Positions 9,750 to 20,127 of a DNA stretch of 64,000 nt are shown here, piece after piece. Every line of letters begins with the position of its first letter. Position 1 is the first letter of the stretch. The notes under the pieces were generated by a model. It saw only the letters and a list, made by a program, of their open reading frames with translations. It was not told where the DNA came from and made no database searches. This stretch comes from JALZKA01 sp963717635. Lineage in GTDB: Bacteria; Actinomycetota; Thermoleophilia; Solirubrobacterales; 70-9. The position numbers and the translations under genes were made by a program. The stretch spans positions 1,550,001 through 1,614,000 of the forward strand of contig OY970347.1 of NCBI GenBank assembly GCA_963717635.1. The letters are read 5' to 3'.

Positions 9750-10316
9750 CTAGCCCCACTTGAACTCGGGGTACTTCGTGAGCGCGAAGTGCCCGTAGGC
9801 CGCGATCCGGGCGTTCCAGCGCATCGAGATCAGCACGACCTCGAACAGGCCCTCGGGGTAGCGCTTGGTGAAGAGGATCGCGAAGAAGGCGAAGAAGGCG
9901 CAAAAGGCCGCCGCAATGTTGACGAGATAGCCGACGACCGCGTACGGAATGATCAGAAGCCATGCCACCAACGGGCGCCAGCGTTCGACGGTTTCCGGAT
10001 AGTCGAGCTCGAAGCGCGCCGGATATGCCGGATCGGGCTCGAAGCCGAAGGGCGGATAGCGATCGGTCATCAGCAGCGCGTAGGCGTTCAGCCTCACCAC
10101 CCAGCGATAGAGGCCGAGCAGGAAATCGAACGCCCCCCGCGGGTAGCGGCCCGTGAAGAGGACCGCGATCAACGCGTAGAAGATCACGAACAGCGCCGCG
10201 ATCATGACGAAGAACAAAACGAACACGTGCGGGATGATCAGGAGCCACTTGATCAGCGGCAGGAAGCGGCTGTACTCCTCCTGCCGGTCAACTTCGAGCC
10301 GCAGTGCTTCCCCCAT
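9750..10316 (-). CDS. DUF4389 membrane protein with internal duplication
   Basis: A 188-residue membrane protein of the DUF4389 type. The family unit, a transmembrane LLIIPH/Y-V-x stretch followed by F-T-G/K-R-YP-x-G and a YALLMTDRYPPF-type end, occurs twice (about residues 20-95 and 115-188; the second copy has LFTKRYPEGLFEVV and FALTKYPEF). About four membrane helices are expected. Function is unknown. It is the last gene of the menE-SnoaL-ilvC run, 12 bases after ilvC. Confidence 0.88.
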   Translation of the reverse strand: MGEALRLEVDRQEEYSRFLPLIKWLLIIPHVFVLFFVMIAALFVIFYALIAVLFTGRYPRGAFDFLLGLYRWVVRLNAYALLMTDRYPPFGFEPDPAYPARFELDYPETVERWRPLVAWLLIIPYAVVGYLVNIAAAFCAFFAFFAILFTKRYPEGLFEVVLISMRWNARIAAYGHFALTKYPEFKWG

Positions 10317-10328
10317 GTGCGGCCGACT

Positions 10329-11336
<1,008 letters not shown>

Positions 11337-11349
11337 CACGGAGAAGTTA

Positions 11350-11733
11350 TTAGGTCGGTCGCTTCATGAAGAACTCGGTGAACTCAGAGCAGCGCCCGTC
11401 CAGATCGAACTGCATCAGGAAGCAGTTGTCGTAGATCGCCTCGGGTTGGGTGTAGGTGCTCGCGCCGACCGCGACCGCGACGTCGCCGTCGACGGCCGCC
11501 GGCGCGTAGGCGGCGTCGTAGGTGCCGGGCTCGTCGCGCGACGAGGCGTTGGCGTTGTCGTCCTCCCCGAGCCAGCTCGCCACCACGGCATCGCGCCCGC
11601 GAATGGGCTCGTCGTAGGGGTGATAGCGATACTCCACCTCGTCTGCGAACAGCGCCTCGATCGCAGCCCGGTCATAGGACTTCCACGCCGCCACGTAGGC
11701 ATCCAGCCACCGCTGCACGTCCGACCTCTCCAT
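11350..11733 (-). CDS. SnoaL/NTF2-like protein
   Basis: A 127-residue protein with the cone-fold pattern of the NTF2-like superfamily: an N-terminal helix (VQRWLDAYVAAWKSYDRAAI), then EALFADEVEYRYHPYDEP, I-R-G-R-D-A-V and a C-terminal sheet ending in FTEFFMKRP. The family includes small-molecule isomerases, hydrolases and binding proteins; the active residues cannot be assigned. The ribosome site AGGAGG is strong. It lies 8 bases after menE and 13 before ilvC, so it is co-transcribed with a menaquinone gene. Confidence 0.85.
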   Translation of the reverse strand: MERSDVQRWLDAYVAAWKSYDRAAIEALFADEVEYRYHPYDEPIRGRDAVVASWLGEDDNANASSRDEPGTYDAAYAPAAVDGDVAVAVGASTYTQPEAIYDNCFLMQFDLDGRCSEFTEFFMKRPT

Positions 11734-11741
11734 CGCCCCTC

Positions 11742-13073
11742 CTACCTCAGCTCTCTCCGCAACAGCTTGCCGGATGCGGTCCGCGGCAGCGCCGCGACGA
11801 ACTCGAAGCGCTTCGGCACCTTGAAGCCCGCCAGCTCGGCGGCGCAGTGCTCGCGCAGGTGGTCGGCGTCGGCGCTCGCGCCGTCCCGGACGACGACCAC
11901 CGCCGTCACCGCTTCCTGCCACTGGCGATCGGCGCGGCCCACCGCGGCCGCGTCGACGACATCGGGGTGGCGCAGCAGCACCTCCTCGATCTCGGCCGGC
12001 AGCACGTTCTCACCGCCGCTCACGATCACGTCTCCGAGCCTGTCCTCGACGTAGAGGAACCCCTCCTCGTCGATGCGCCCGAGGTCGCCGGTGTGGAGCC
12101 AACCATCCTGGTCCGCGGTGCCTGGTGCGACCGTGGGCCCCTGGACCAGGATCTCCCCGTCCTGGATTCGCAGATGGGTTGTGAGGAGCGGCCGTCCCGC
12201 CGAGCCCGCCTTCGTCATCGCCTCGGCCGGCGCCAGCGTCGTGACCTGCGAGCAGGTCTCGGTCATCCCGTAGGTCTGGACCACAGTGGCCCCTCCGCCA
12301 GCCGCCTCCTCGATCACGTCGACCGGAAGCGGGCCGCCGCCCACGATGATCGCCCGCGGGCCCGAGATGTCGACGCCGGCCTCCAGCAGACGCACAAGCT
12401 GGGTCGTGACCAGCGAGACAAGCGTCACGCCGTCGTCCGCCAGCGCGGCTGCCACGCGGTCCGGCTCGAACCCGTCGTGGATCACGGTCCCGGTTCCGTA
12501 GACGACGGACCGCATCAGGATCGAGAGGCCGGCGACGTGGTAGAGCGGCAGGCAGCAGAGCCAGCGGTCCGATGGGTCGACGCCGAGGTTGAAGGCCGAA
12601 CCCACCGCGCTCCAGAGAAAGTTCCCGTAGGTGAGTCCAATCGAGCGCGACCGGCCCGACGTGCCGCTGGTCAGCAGGCGGCAGTGGACGGCGTCGAGGT
12701 CGTGCTCGCCCAGCAGCGGCATGTCGGCCTCGGTCGCGGTCAGCTCCAGCGGCGAGCTCAGGACCAGCGCGGGCTCGGCTCGCTCGATCTCTGCCGCGCG
12801 TTCGCGATCGGCCAGCCGAGTGTTGAGCGGATAGGCGATCGCGCCCAGCTTCATCAGACCGTGGAGGACGGCGGCGTACTCCGCCCCGGCAGGAAGGGCA
12901 AGGGCGACGACCGCCCCACGCCGTACTCCCCGCGCGGCCAGGCGCCGGGCGGTGGAAGCGGCCTCCAGCTCGAGCTCGGCGTAGCTGAGATCGACCCCGC
13001 CGGCACGGACCGCAAGGCGGTCGGGGCAGGTCAGGGCGCGCTGGGCCAGCCAGTTGTCCAGAAACACACTCAC
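11742..13073 (-). CDS. menE: o-Succinylbenzoate-CoA ligase
   Basis: MenE adenylates o-succinylbenzoate and loads it on CoA in menaquinone synthesis. It is an ANL-superfamily enzyme of about 443 residues. The AMP loop appears as LLTSGTSGRSRSIGLTYGNF, with TYGMTETCSQV, GWLHTGDLGRIDEEGFLYVE and the C-terminal lysine loop PRTASGKLLRREL. It is short at the N-terminus, as MenE enzymes are. GTG at 13073 is chosen because a -10-like GATTAT ends six bases upstream. It diverges from menB with 18 bases between start codons. Confidence 0.93.
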   Translation of the reverse strand: MSVFLDNWLAQRALTCPDRLAVRAGGVDLSYAELELEAASTARRLAARGVRRGAVVALALPAGAEYAAVLHGLMKLGAIAYPLNTRLADRERAAEIERAEPALVLSSPLELTATEADMPLLGEHDLDAVHCRLLTSGTSGRSRSIGLTYGNFLWSAVGSAFNLGVDPSDRWLCCLPLYHVAGLSILMRSVVYGTGTVIHDGFEPDRVAAALADDGVTLVSLVTTQLVRLLEAGVDISGPRAIIVGGGPLPVDVIEEAAGGGATVVQTYGMTETCSQVTTLAPAEAMTKAGSAGRPLLTTHLRIQDGEILVQGPTVAPGTADQDGWLHTGDLGRIDEEGFLYVEDRLGDVIVSGGENVLPAEIEEVLLRHPDVVDAAAVGRADRQWQEAVTAVVVVRDGASADADHLREHCAAELAGFKVPKRFEFVAALPRTASGKLLRRELR

Positions 13074-13078
13074 ACTGG

Positions 13079-13085
13079 GATAATC
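13079..13085. promoter_or_regulatory. Shared bidirectional -10 element for menE and menB
   Basis: On the plus strand GATAAT (13079-13084) ends 7 bases before the menB GTG. On the minus strand the overlapping GATTAT (13085-13080) ends 6 bases before the menE GTG. One near-symmetric AT-rich box can thus serve both directions and yield two leaderless messages. Confidence 0.6.
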
Positions 13086-13091
13086 GCTGAC

Positions 13092-13970
13092 GTGCCGATT
13101 CGCCACAAAGACGCCCCGCCCGAGGACACGCTCTACGCACCGGTCGCGTGGGAGCCGGGAGCCGAGTACGGCGACCTGCTCTACGAGCGCAGCGACGGGA
13201 TCGCGAAGATCTCGATCGACCGGCCCGACGTCCACAACGCGTTCCGCCCGCAGACGCTGGCGGAACTGCGCGACGCGTTCAACCGCGCCCGCGACGACAC
13301 CGAGGTGGGCTCAATCATCTTCACCGGCGTCGGTGACGAGGCCTTCTGCTCCGGCGGTGACCAGCGCATCCGCGGCGATGACGGCTACATCGGCGACGAC
13401 GAGGTCGCCGCCCGTGGCGTGGGCCGGCTTGACGTCGGCGACCTGCACGTGCAGATCCGCCGCCTGCCGAAGCCGGTGGTCGCGATGGTCGCCGGGTACG
13501 CCGTGGGCGGCGGTCACATCCTGCACCTGGTCTGCGACCTGACGATCGCAGCCGAGAACGCCCGCTTCGGGCAGACCGGCCCGCGGGTCGGGAGCTTCGA
13601 CGGCGGCTTCGGTGCCTCGCTCCTGGCCAACAACGTCGGCGTCAAGCGCGCCAAGGAGATCTGGTTTTTGTGCCGGCTCTACGACGCGGCCGAGGCGCTG
13701 CAGATGGGGCTGGTCAACAGTGTCGTGCCGACCGGCGAGCTCGAGCGCGAGACGGTCGCGTGGTGCCGTGAGATGAACGCGCTCTCGCCGCTCTCGCTGC
13801 GGCTGCTCAAGTCGAGCTTCAACGCCACCGAGGACGGGCTGGCCGGAATCCAGCAGCTCTCGCACGACGCGACCCTCCTGTTCTACATGTCTGAGGAGGG
13901 CCAGGAGGGGCGCAACTCGTTCCAGGAGGGCCGCTCGCCCGACTTCTCGAAGTTCCCGAAGCGTCCGTGA
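13092..13970 (+). CDS. menB: 1,4-Dihydroxy-2-naphthoyl-CoA synthase
   Basis: MenB closes the second ring of the naphthoquinone from o-succinylbenzoyl-CoA. The 292-residue crotonase-fold protein shows ISIDRPDVHNAFRPQTL, the oxyanion-hole segment FCSGGDQRIRG, YAVGGGHILHLVCDLTIAAE, and the MenB-specific TGPRVGSFDGGFGASLLA and C-terminal FQEGRSPDFSKFPKRP. GTG at 13092 is selected by the -10 box seven bases upstream; the gene appears leaderless. Its stop overlaps menA (GTGA). Confidence 0.97.
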   Translation: MPIRHKDAPPEDTLYAPVAWEPGAEYGDLLYERSDGIAKISIDRPDVHNAFRPQTLAELRDAFNRARDDTEVGSIIFTGVGDEAFCSGGDQRIRGDDGYIGDDEVAARGVGRLDVGDLHVQIRRLPKPVVAMVAGYAVGGGHILHLVCDLTIAAENARFGQTGPRVGSFDGGFGASLLANNVGVKRAKEIWFLCRLYDAAEALQMGLVNSVVPTGELERETVAWCREMNALSPLSLRLLKSSFNATEDGLAGIQQLSHDATLLFYMSEEGQEGRNSFQEGRSPDFSKFPKRP

Positions 13971-14851
13971 GCCCGTTCCGCATCTGGCTGATGGCCGCCC
14001 GGCCACGGACGCTGCCCGCGGCGATCGCCCCGGTGCTGGTCGGAACCTCCGCGGCCTACTACGCGGTCGAGGAAGTCCGCTGGCTGCCGTTCGCAGCCGC
14101 GCTCGCCGGATCGATCCTGATCCAGATTGGCACCAACCTCGCGAACGACTACTCAGACGCCAAGCGCGGCGCCGACACCGCGGACCGGCTTGGCCCGGTC
14201 CGCGTCACGTCGGCGGGCCTGATCGCTCCGCGCCGGGTGCTGCACGCCACCTGGATCGCGTTCGCGGCGGCCCTGGCCACAGGTATCTATCTGGCGACGG
14301 TTGCCGGCCCCGGGATCCTGGTCGTCGGCGCGGTCTCGATCGCAGCCGGAATCCTCTACACGGGGGGTCCCCGGCCCTACGGCTACGCCGGCCTGGGCGA
14401 GCTCTTCGTGTTCCTGTTCTTCGGCCTGGTGGCCGTCAACGGCTCGTATTTCGTGCAGCTGGAAGAGCTCGACCTGCTCCCGTTCGGGCTCTCGATCTCG
14501 GTCGGCTTCCTCTCGACCGCGATCCTGGTCGTCAACAACATCCGCGACCTGGAGACCGACGCGCGGGCCGGCAAGCGCACGCTGGCGGTGCGGTTGGGGC
14601 GCGCGCGGACGCGGGTGCTGTACGTGGCCCTGTTGGCGTCGTCGTTTGCCCTGCTGCCACTCGCCCTGTTGCTGGGCGAAGGTCCGGCCGAGGGATTGGT
14701 CGCGCTTGCCGCCGCGCCGCTCGCGCTCGGGCCGCTGGGCGCGGTCCGGACTCGTACGGACGGCCCGGCACTGAACGGGGCCCTGGCCGGGACCGGCGTG
14801 CTGCTGGCGGCGTTCAGCGTGCTGCTGGCGGCCGGCCTGGCAATCGGCTGA
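13967..14851 (+). CDS. menA: 1,4-Dihydroxy-2-naphthoate polyprenyltransferase
   Basis: MenA attaches the polyprenyl chain to DHNA at the membrane. The 294-residue UbiA-superfamily protein has eight to nine hydrophobic helices, the first Asp-rich motif as NLANDYSDAKRGADTADR and the second region NNIRDLETDARAGKRTLAVR. The start RIWLMAARPRTLPAAIAPVL is characteristic of MenA. GTG at 13967 overlaps the menB stop by four bases, and the stop overlaps menC by one base (TGATG). Confidence 0.95.
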   Translation: MSPFRIWLMAARPRTLPAAIAPVLVGTSAAYYAVEEVRWLPFAAALAGSILIQIGTNLANDYSDAKRGADTADRLGPVRVTSAGLIAPRRVLHATWIAFAAALATGIYLATVAGPGILVVGAVSIAAGILYTGGPRPYGYAGLGELFVFLFFGLVAVNGSYFVQLEELDLLPFGLSISVGFLSTAILVVNNIRDLETDARAGKRTLAVRLGRARTRVLYVALLASSFALLPLALLLGEGPAEGLVALAAAPLALGPLGAVRTRTDGPALNGALAGTGVLLAAFSVLLAAGLAIG

Positions 14852-15957
14852 TGCGGGTCGAGCGCGCGGAGACGGTCCCCTATGCGCTGCGCTTCCGCGA
14901 GCCCTACGTCACCGCGCGGGGCACCCTCGAACAGCGAGAAATGGTCCTGTTGCGGCTTCGGACGGATGCAGGGCTTGAGGGGCTCGGTGAGGGTGTCCCG
15001 CTCGCGTTGCGGGGGGACAAAAGCCCGGCCAAGGTCGAGCAGGCGATCGCCGAGGCGGCGGCCCGTGTCGTCAACCTCGACTTCGACGCGGCGGCCGACG
15101 ACCCACTGGGCTTCGCGGTCGCCACGATGGTGGAGCTCACCGCGTCCGGGCGTCTCCATCCCGCCGCCGGCGCCGCCCTGGAGAGCGCGCTGTTCGACCT
15201 GGTGGCCAAGTCCGCCGGTCAGCCCGTGTGGAGTCTGCTCAGGGCCGCCGACGCGGCTCCTGTCGAATGCAACGCGACGCTCACCGCGGGCGACGCCGAC
15301 GCGGTCGCTGCCCAGGCAGCCGACTGGGCCGCCGACGGATTCGCCACGTTCAAGCTCAAGCTCGGAGCCGGCACCGACGACGCCGCTACCGTCGCCGCGG
15401 TGCGCGCCGCGGTCGGGCCAGATGCGCGGATTCGCGTCGACGTCAACGAGGCCTGGGGCGTTCGCGACGCGGTTGCGATTCTGCGGGCGATCGAACCCCA
15501 CGACATCGAATTGGCAGAACAGCCGGTCGAGGGCCTGCGGGGGCTGTCCAAGGTCGCCCGCGATACGGCGATTCCGCTGGCCGCCGACGAGGCGATCGCG
15601 AATGAGGCGGATGCCCACCGGGCCGTCCAGCGCCGAGCCTGCCGCTACGCAACCGCGAAGCTCTCGAAGGTCGGCGGCATCGGCGCGGCGCGGCGGATCG
15701 CCGCGGTCCTACCCACGTATCTCTCGAGCGCCCTCGACGGACCGGTGGGCATCGCCGCGGCAGGCCACGCCGCGCAGGTCCTGCGCGGCGACGGCAACGA
15801 CCCCGGCATCGCCCACGGCCTGGCGACGCAGCGCCTGTTCGTGGAGACGATCGCCAGCCGCCAGTGCGGGCTGCGCGACGGACGCCTGAGCCTGCCTGAC
15901 GGTCTCGGCCTGGGCGTCGTCGTCGACGAGGACGCCCTTGAACGCCACCGGATCTGA
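14851..15957 (+). CDS. menC: o-Succinylbenzoate synthase (enolase superfamily)
   Basis: MenC dehydrates SHCHC to o-succinylbenzoate. The 368-residue enolase-superfamily protein has the barrel residues expected: the catalytic lysine region FKLKLGAG, metal ligands in RVDVNEAW, ELAEQPVEG and AADEAI, and the second lysine in KLSKVGGIG. Dipeptide epimerases share this scaffold, but the position between menA and menD supports MenC. ATG at 14851 is coupled to menA. Confidence 0.93.
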   Translation: MRVERAETVPYALRFREPYVTARGTLEQREMVLLRLRTDAGLEGLGEGVPLALRGDKSPAKVEQAIAEAAARVVNLDFDAAADDPLGFAVATMVELTASGRLHPAAGAALESALFDLVAKSAGQPVWSLLRAADAAPVECNATLTAGDADAVAAQAADWAADGFATFKLKLGAGTDDAATVAAVRAAVGPDARIRVDVNEAWGVRDAVAILRAIEPHDIELAEQPVEGLRGLSKVARDTAIPLAADEAIANEADAHRAVQRRACRYATAKLSKVGGIGAARRIAAVLPTYLSSALDGPVGIAAAGHAAQVLRGDGNDPGIAHGLATQRLFVETIASRQCGLRDGRLSLPDGLGLGVVVDEDALERHRI

Positions 15958-15977
15958 GCCCGGGTAGGTTCTCGCCG

Positions 15978-17747
15978 ATGGACGCGACCAACCGCAACAC
16001 GGCGCTGGCGTCGGCGCTGGTCGAGGAGCTGGCCCGCTCCGGCGTCGAGCGGGCGGTGATCTGCCCGGGCTCGCGCTCGACGCCGGTCGCGCTTGCCCTG
16101 CTGCGGGAGCCCGCGATCGCGACGACCAGCATCGTCGACGAGCGTTCCGCCGCGTTCTTCGCGCTGGGCGCGGCGAATGCAACCGGCAGGCCCGTCGCGG
16201 TCAGTTGCACCTCGGGCACCGCCGCGGCGAACCTCCACCCCGCGATTTGCGAGGCCGACGAGGCCGGGGTTCCGCTGATCGCCCTGACCAGCGACCGCCC
16301 GCCCGAGCTGCGCGGTATCGGCGCCGGCCAGACGATCGACCAGATCGGCCTCTACGGACCGGCCGTTCGCTGGTTTTGCGAGGTCGGCACCCACGACGCC
16401 GACGACGCCGGGCTGCTGCACCTGCGCTCGACGGCTTGCCGAGCCGTCGCCCTCGCGGCCGGCGACCCAAGGCCGGGGCCCGCGCACCTGAACCTCTCGT
16501 GGCGGGACCCGCTCGGCCCCGAGCCGCGCGAGGGCGAGGTCACAGCCCGTTCGGCCCGGGCGCTCGCCGGCCGCGGCGATGAGGTGCCGCTGACCGAGGT
16601 CTATCGGCCGGCGGTGGCCCTTAGCGGCGAGGAGATCGAGGCGATCGCGGCGGACCTCGTGGAGACCCCGCGCGGGCTGATCGTCGCCGGGCGTCAATCC
16701 GACTCGTCGCTGGGGACCGCCCTCGCCGCGCTGTCAGCCGCGACCGGATACCCGATCCTTGCCGAGGCAACGTCGCAGGCTCGCCTCGGGCCGCACGATC
16801 GCGACAGCGTTATCTGGGCCTACGACGCAATCGCCCGAGCCCGTCCCGCGGCGCTCGATCCCGACCTGGTCCTGCGCTTCGGCGACATGCCGACCTCGAA
16901 GGCGTTGCGGGAATGGCTCGCCTCACTGGACGGTTGCGCCCAGCTCGTCGTCGACCCGCAGGGCGACTGGAACGAGCCGACGCGCAAGGCCGGCCTGGTC
17001 CTGCGATCCGAGCCCGCCGGCCTGGCTTTCGCGCTGGCGAGCTCGATGCCGCAACCGCCTGCGAGCGACACCTGGCTCGCCCTCTGGCAACGCGCCGGCG
17101 AGGCGGCCACCCGCGAGCTCGCAGCCGAGCTCAAGGGCCTCGACGAGCTGACCGAGCCGAGCCTCCAGGCGGCGCTCGGCGCCGCCTACGCCGACGGGGA
17201 CCTCGTCTACGCGGCCTCCTCGATGCCGGTCCGCGACCAGGAGGGGTTCCTCGCCTCGGGACCTGGAGACGTCCTGTTCCTGGCGAACCGCGGCGCGAAC
17301 GGAATCGACGGCGTGGCCTCTTCGGGGATCGGAGCGGCGAGCGCCAGCGGCCGGCCGACGTGGATCCTGCTCGGCGACCTCGCCCTGCACCACGACTCGA
17401 ACGGCCTCGCCGCCCTACGGCACGTGACGACTCCCGTGCGCCTGGTGGTCCCGAACAACGATGGCGGCGGCATCTTCGAGTTCCTGTCCCAGGCCGAGCA
17501 GGTGGAACGCCCCGAGTTCGAGGCGATCTTCGGCACTCCCCTGGGACTCGACCTGTCGAAGCAGGCCGAACTGCACGGGATCGAACACCGCCTCGTCAGC
17601 CGGGAAGCCGACCTCGCCGACCTCCCCCGCGACCGGCACCTGCTGGTCGAGGCAAAGATCGACCGGCGCGCGAACGTCGCGGTGCACCGAGCGCTGTGGG
17701 AGAGCGCCGCGCAGGCGATCAGGATCGCGCTGGACTCGCCGGAGTGA
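15978..17747 (+). CDS. menD: SEPHCHC synthase
   Basis: MenD joins isochorismate and 2-oxoglutarate using thiamine diphosphate. The 589 residues follow ThDP-enzyme order: N-terminal pyrimidine domain (VICPGSRSTPVALAL, the glutamate in TTSIVDERSAAFFALG, SCTSGTAAANLHPAICEA), middle domain, and C-terminal pyrophosphate domain (ILLGDLALHHDSNGL, VPNNDGGGIFEF). It starts 20 bases after menC. Its last 29 bases overlap the convergent esterase gene. Confidence 0.96.
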   Translation: MDATNRNTALASALVEELARSGVERAVICPGSRSTPVALALLREPAIATTSIVDERSAAFFALGAANATGRPVAVSCTSGTAAANLHPAICEADEAGVPLIALTSDRPPELRGIGAGQTIDQIGLYGPAVRWFCEVGTHDADDAGLLHLRSTACRAVALAAGDPRPGPAHLNLSWRDPLGPEPREGEVTARSARALAGRGDEVPLTEVYRPAVALSGEEIEAIAADLVETPRGLIVAGRQSDSSLGTALAALSAATGYPILAEATSQARLGPHDRDSVIWAYDAIARARPAALDPDLVLRFGDMPTSKALREWLASLDGCAQLVVDPQGDWNEPTRKAGLVLRSEPAGLAFALASSMPQPPASDTWLALWQRAGEAATRELAAELKGLDELTEPSLQAALGAAYADGDLVYAASSMPVRDQEGFLASGPGDVLFLANRGANGIDGVASSGIGAASASGRPTWILLGDLALHHDSNGLAALRHVTTPVRLVVPNNDGGGIFEFLSQAEQVERPEFEAIFGTPLGLDLSKQAELHGIEHRLVSREADLADLPRDRHLLVEAKIDRRANVAVHRALWESAAQAIRIALDSPE

Positions 17748-18630
17748 CGAGGCGGGCGGCAATGAAGCCGCTCAGCTCGTCCAGTGCCTCGTCGGCCTCG
17801 CGCAGCATCCCGGCGTGCACGTGGAAGGCGTGCCACAGACCATCGAAGACGCGCAGCTCGACGTCCACACTGGCCTGCTCGGCCCGGCGCGCGAGCTCCC
17901 GGTCCTCGCTGACGAACAGCTCGCGGGATCCCAGGTGGATCAGCATCGGCGGCAGCTCGGACAGGTCGGCCCGGATCGGCGAGCAGACGGGATGCTCAGC
18001 GCCGAGGCCGGCCACGTAGCCGGCCGCCGAGCGCTTCACGGCGTCGGGTGACAGGAGAGCGTCGCTGTTCTGGTTCGTCCTGACCGTCTCGCCTGACATC
18101 GTCAGGTCCACCCAGGGAGAGATCAGCGCCAGGCACGCAGGCTTGGGAAGTCCCCGGTCACGGGCTGCAACGGCAAGCGCCAGCGCGAGCCCGCCTCCTG
18201 CCGAATCACCGGCCAGTGCCACGCCATCAGCAGCGTCCGCGACCATGGCCTCATAGGCCGCCAGCGCGTCGTCAAGCGCGGCCGGGGCCGGGTGCTGGGG
18301 CGCGAGGCGGTAGTCGGCTGCGAACACGGTTTGCCCACTCCGCAGTGCGATCGTGGCGATCACGTTTCGGTGGGTACGCGGCGAGCCCCACTCATAAGCG
18401 CCCCCGTGCAGGTAGAGGACGCGGGCGGGGCCCGCGGATCCCACGCGCGAGACCAGGTCGCCGGCGACTCCACCACGGGCCTGGCGTGCCACGGACACTC
18501 CGCCCGGCACCCTGCTCACTCGGGCGAGCGCCTCGATCGCCATCCGTTTGGGACGAGGGGGAAGTCCGATGACAGGTTTCACCACGTAGCGGGCGATCCG
18601 CTCGACGACGGGCCGTGGCAGCGTTGCCAT
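17719..18630 (-). CDS. Alpha/beta hydrolase of the hormone-sensitive-lipase family
   Basis: About 303 residues with the HSL oxyanion motif YLHGGAYEWGS, the nucleophile elbow GDSAGGGLALALA, a later acid in the HLGSRELFVSEDREL region and a His in LWHAFHVH. The likely activity is a carboxylesterase or lipase. MenD neighbours are often MenH, but MenH belongs to another alpha/beta-hydrolase branch, so I do not assign it to menaquinone synthesis. ATG at 18630 is chosen. It overlaps menD by 29 bases tail to tail. Confidence 0.88.
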   Translation of the reverse strand: MATLPRPVVERIARYVVKPVIGLPPRPKRMAIEALARVSRVPGGVSVARQARGGVAGDLVSRVGSAGPARVLYLHGGAYEWGSPRTHRNVIATIALRSGQTVFAADYRLAPQHPAPAALDDALAAYEAMVADAADGVALAGDSAGGGLALALAVAARDRGLPKPACLALISPWVDLTMSGETVRTNQNSDALLSPDAVKRSAAGYVAGLGAEHPVCSPIRADLSELPPMLIHLGSRELFVSEDRELARRAEQASVDVELRVFDGLWHAFHVHAGMLREADEALDELSGFIAARLVTPASPARS

Positions 18631-18732
18631 CGGCGCCACCCTACCCGGGCTCAACCTCGCGCCTGATCCGAAGCTGCGCGTCAGCGCCGCTCCGTGCGAA
18701 CGTTGCAGTCGTCCGTGGCCCGCAGCGCGCGA

Positions 18733-20127
18733 CTAGCCCGCGACCAGCGGCAGCAGAGCGCCGAGCTTCAGCTCGGTCTCGGCCAACTCCTCGGCCGGAT
18801 CCGAGTCGGCGACGATGCCGTTGCCGGCATAGATGTGGGCGGTCCGGTCGCGGAGGAGCGCGGAGCGGATCCCGACGCAGAACTCACCGTCCTCGGCCGC
18901 GTCCATCCAGCCGATCGCCCCGGCGTACCAGCCGCGGTCCATGCCCTCGAGGCCCGGGATCGCGGCCAGCGCGAGCGCACGGGGCTCGCCTCCGATCGCA
19001 GGCGTCGGGTGCAGCAGGCCGGCCAGCTCGACGGCCGAGCGCGCATCGGCGAGCTGCGCATGGACCGGAGTGGCGAGGTGCTGGATGTTCGCCACCTTGA
19101 CCAGCTCAGGCTCGCCCCCGGTCTCGACCCACACCGCGTGCGGCCGCAGGATCCGCTTGATCCGGCGGACGACGATCTCGTGCTCCTGCCGGTTCTTCGG
19201 CGAGCGGCGGAGCTGCTCGCCCAGGTGATCGTCGACGGCCGGGTCGGCGCTGCGCCGCGTTGACCCGGCCAGCGCGACCGTCTGTGCGCCGGCGCCCGAG
19301 CGCCGGACCAGGAGCTCCGGGCTCGCCCCAAGGAACGCGGCCTCGGGCGTCCCGGCGCAAAAGCAGAAGCACGAGGGGAAGAGCTCCCGGAGCGCGCCGA
19401 ACAGCGCCGCCGGATCGTGCGCCCGCTGCGCCTCCGCCCGCACCTCCCTGGCCAGGACCACCTTTTCGAGCTCGCCGGCACGAATCCGCTCGACCGCTTC
19501 CGCGACGCTCGCCTCGAACGCGCCGGGGTCAGCAGCGCTGGATACGGCCGCCGAGCCGGTCGGTGCGGGGTCCAACATTGCAAGCGGCTCCGAGCGCAGC
19601 GAGGCCACCCGCCGGCGCACGCGCCCCAGCGCGGCATCGGCGTCTCCGCCCGCTCCGACGTAAACGCAGACGGTGAGGAGGGTTCGCTCTCCTTCGCGGA
19701 CGATCGCCGCCTCCGGCAATGTCAGCAGCGCCGGCGGCAGCGAGGACCACTGCGGCGCGGCCCCGCCCGCCTCGTCGAACGCGAACCCGCCCATCCAGAC
19801 GGGCCCGGCGCCGGCCGGCATCCCGGGCGGTTCGTCGGCGAGCCGGTCGCGAAGGATCCGCGCGCAGTCGCTCGCCGCATCGCGAAAACGGTCCGGCCCG
19901 CGGGAAACGATCTCCGCCGCCGAGCCGAGACCGGCCAGGGCGAAGCCGCGATCGGGCTCCTCCCAGGCGAACCAGCGATCGTCGGCGAGGCGCGAGGAGA
20001 AGATCACGGCAGCCGGGTCGGCGCAATCGACCTCGACGGTGGCACTGACGACACCCTTCGCCGCGCCCTGACGACGCGCGATCAGGTCCTCGAGGGTGGC
20101 AGCGAGAGTGTCGGCCGCCCCGATCAG
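18733..20127 (-). CDS. menF: Isochorismate synthase, probable CTG start
   Basis: MenF converts chorismate to isochorismate for menaquinone. The chorismate-binding domain is clear: GELEKVVLAREV, FLGASPELLVRR, VALAGSTRRS, NIQHLATPVHAQL, HPTPAIGG and CVGIRSALL. The first canonical start, GTG at 20007, would cut the protein inside a conserved N-terminal stretch: upstream in-frame codons read SATVEVDCADPAAV and then WFAWEEPDRGFALAGLG, as in relatives. No ATG, GTG or TTG occurs upstream. CTG at 20127 overlaps the ilvN stop as CTGA and gives 464 residues. The gene thus joins the ilvBN operon. Confidence 0.88.
   Translation of the reverse strand: MIGAADTLAATLEDLIARRQGAAKGVVSATVEVDCADPAAVIFSSRLADDRWFAWEEPDRGFALAGLGSAAEIVSRGPDRFRDAASDCARILRDRLADEPPGMPAGAGPVWMGGFAFDEAGGAAPQWSSLPPALLTLPEAAIVREGERTLLTVCVYVGAGGDADAALGRVRRRVASLRSEPLAMLDPAPTGSAAVSSAADPGAFEASVAEAVERIRAGELEKVVLAREVRAEAQRAHDPAALFGALRELFPSCFCFCAGTPEAAFLGASPELLVRRSGAGAQTVALAGSTRRSADPAVDDHLGEQLRRSPKNRQEHEIVVRRIKRILRPHAVWVETGGEPELVKVANIQHLATPVHAQLADARSAVELAGLLHPTPAIGGEPRALALAAIPGLEGMDRGWYAGAIGWMDAAEDGEFCVGIRSALLRDRTAHIYAGNGIVADSDPAEELAETELKLGALLPLVAG

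Noticed and set aside
17719..18630. Assigning the esterase next to menD as menH
   Set aside because: The HGG and GDSAGG motifs place it in the hormone-sensitive-lipase branch, not with MenH.
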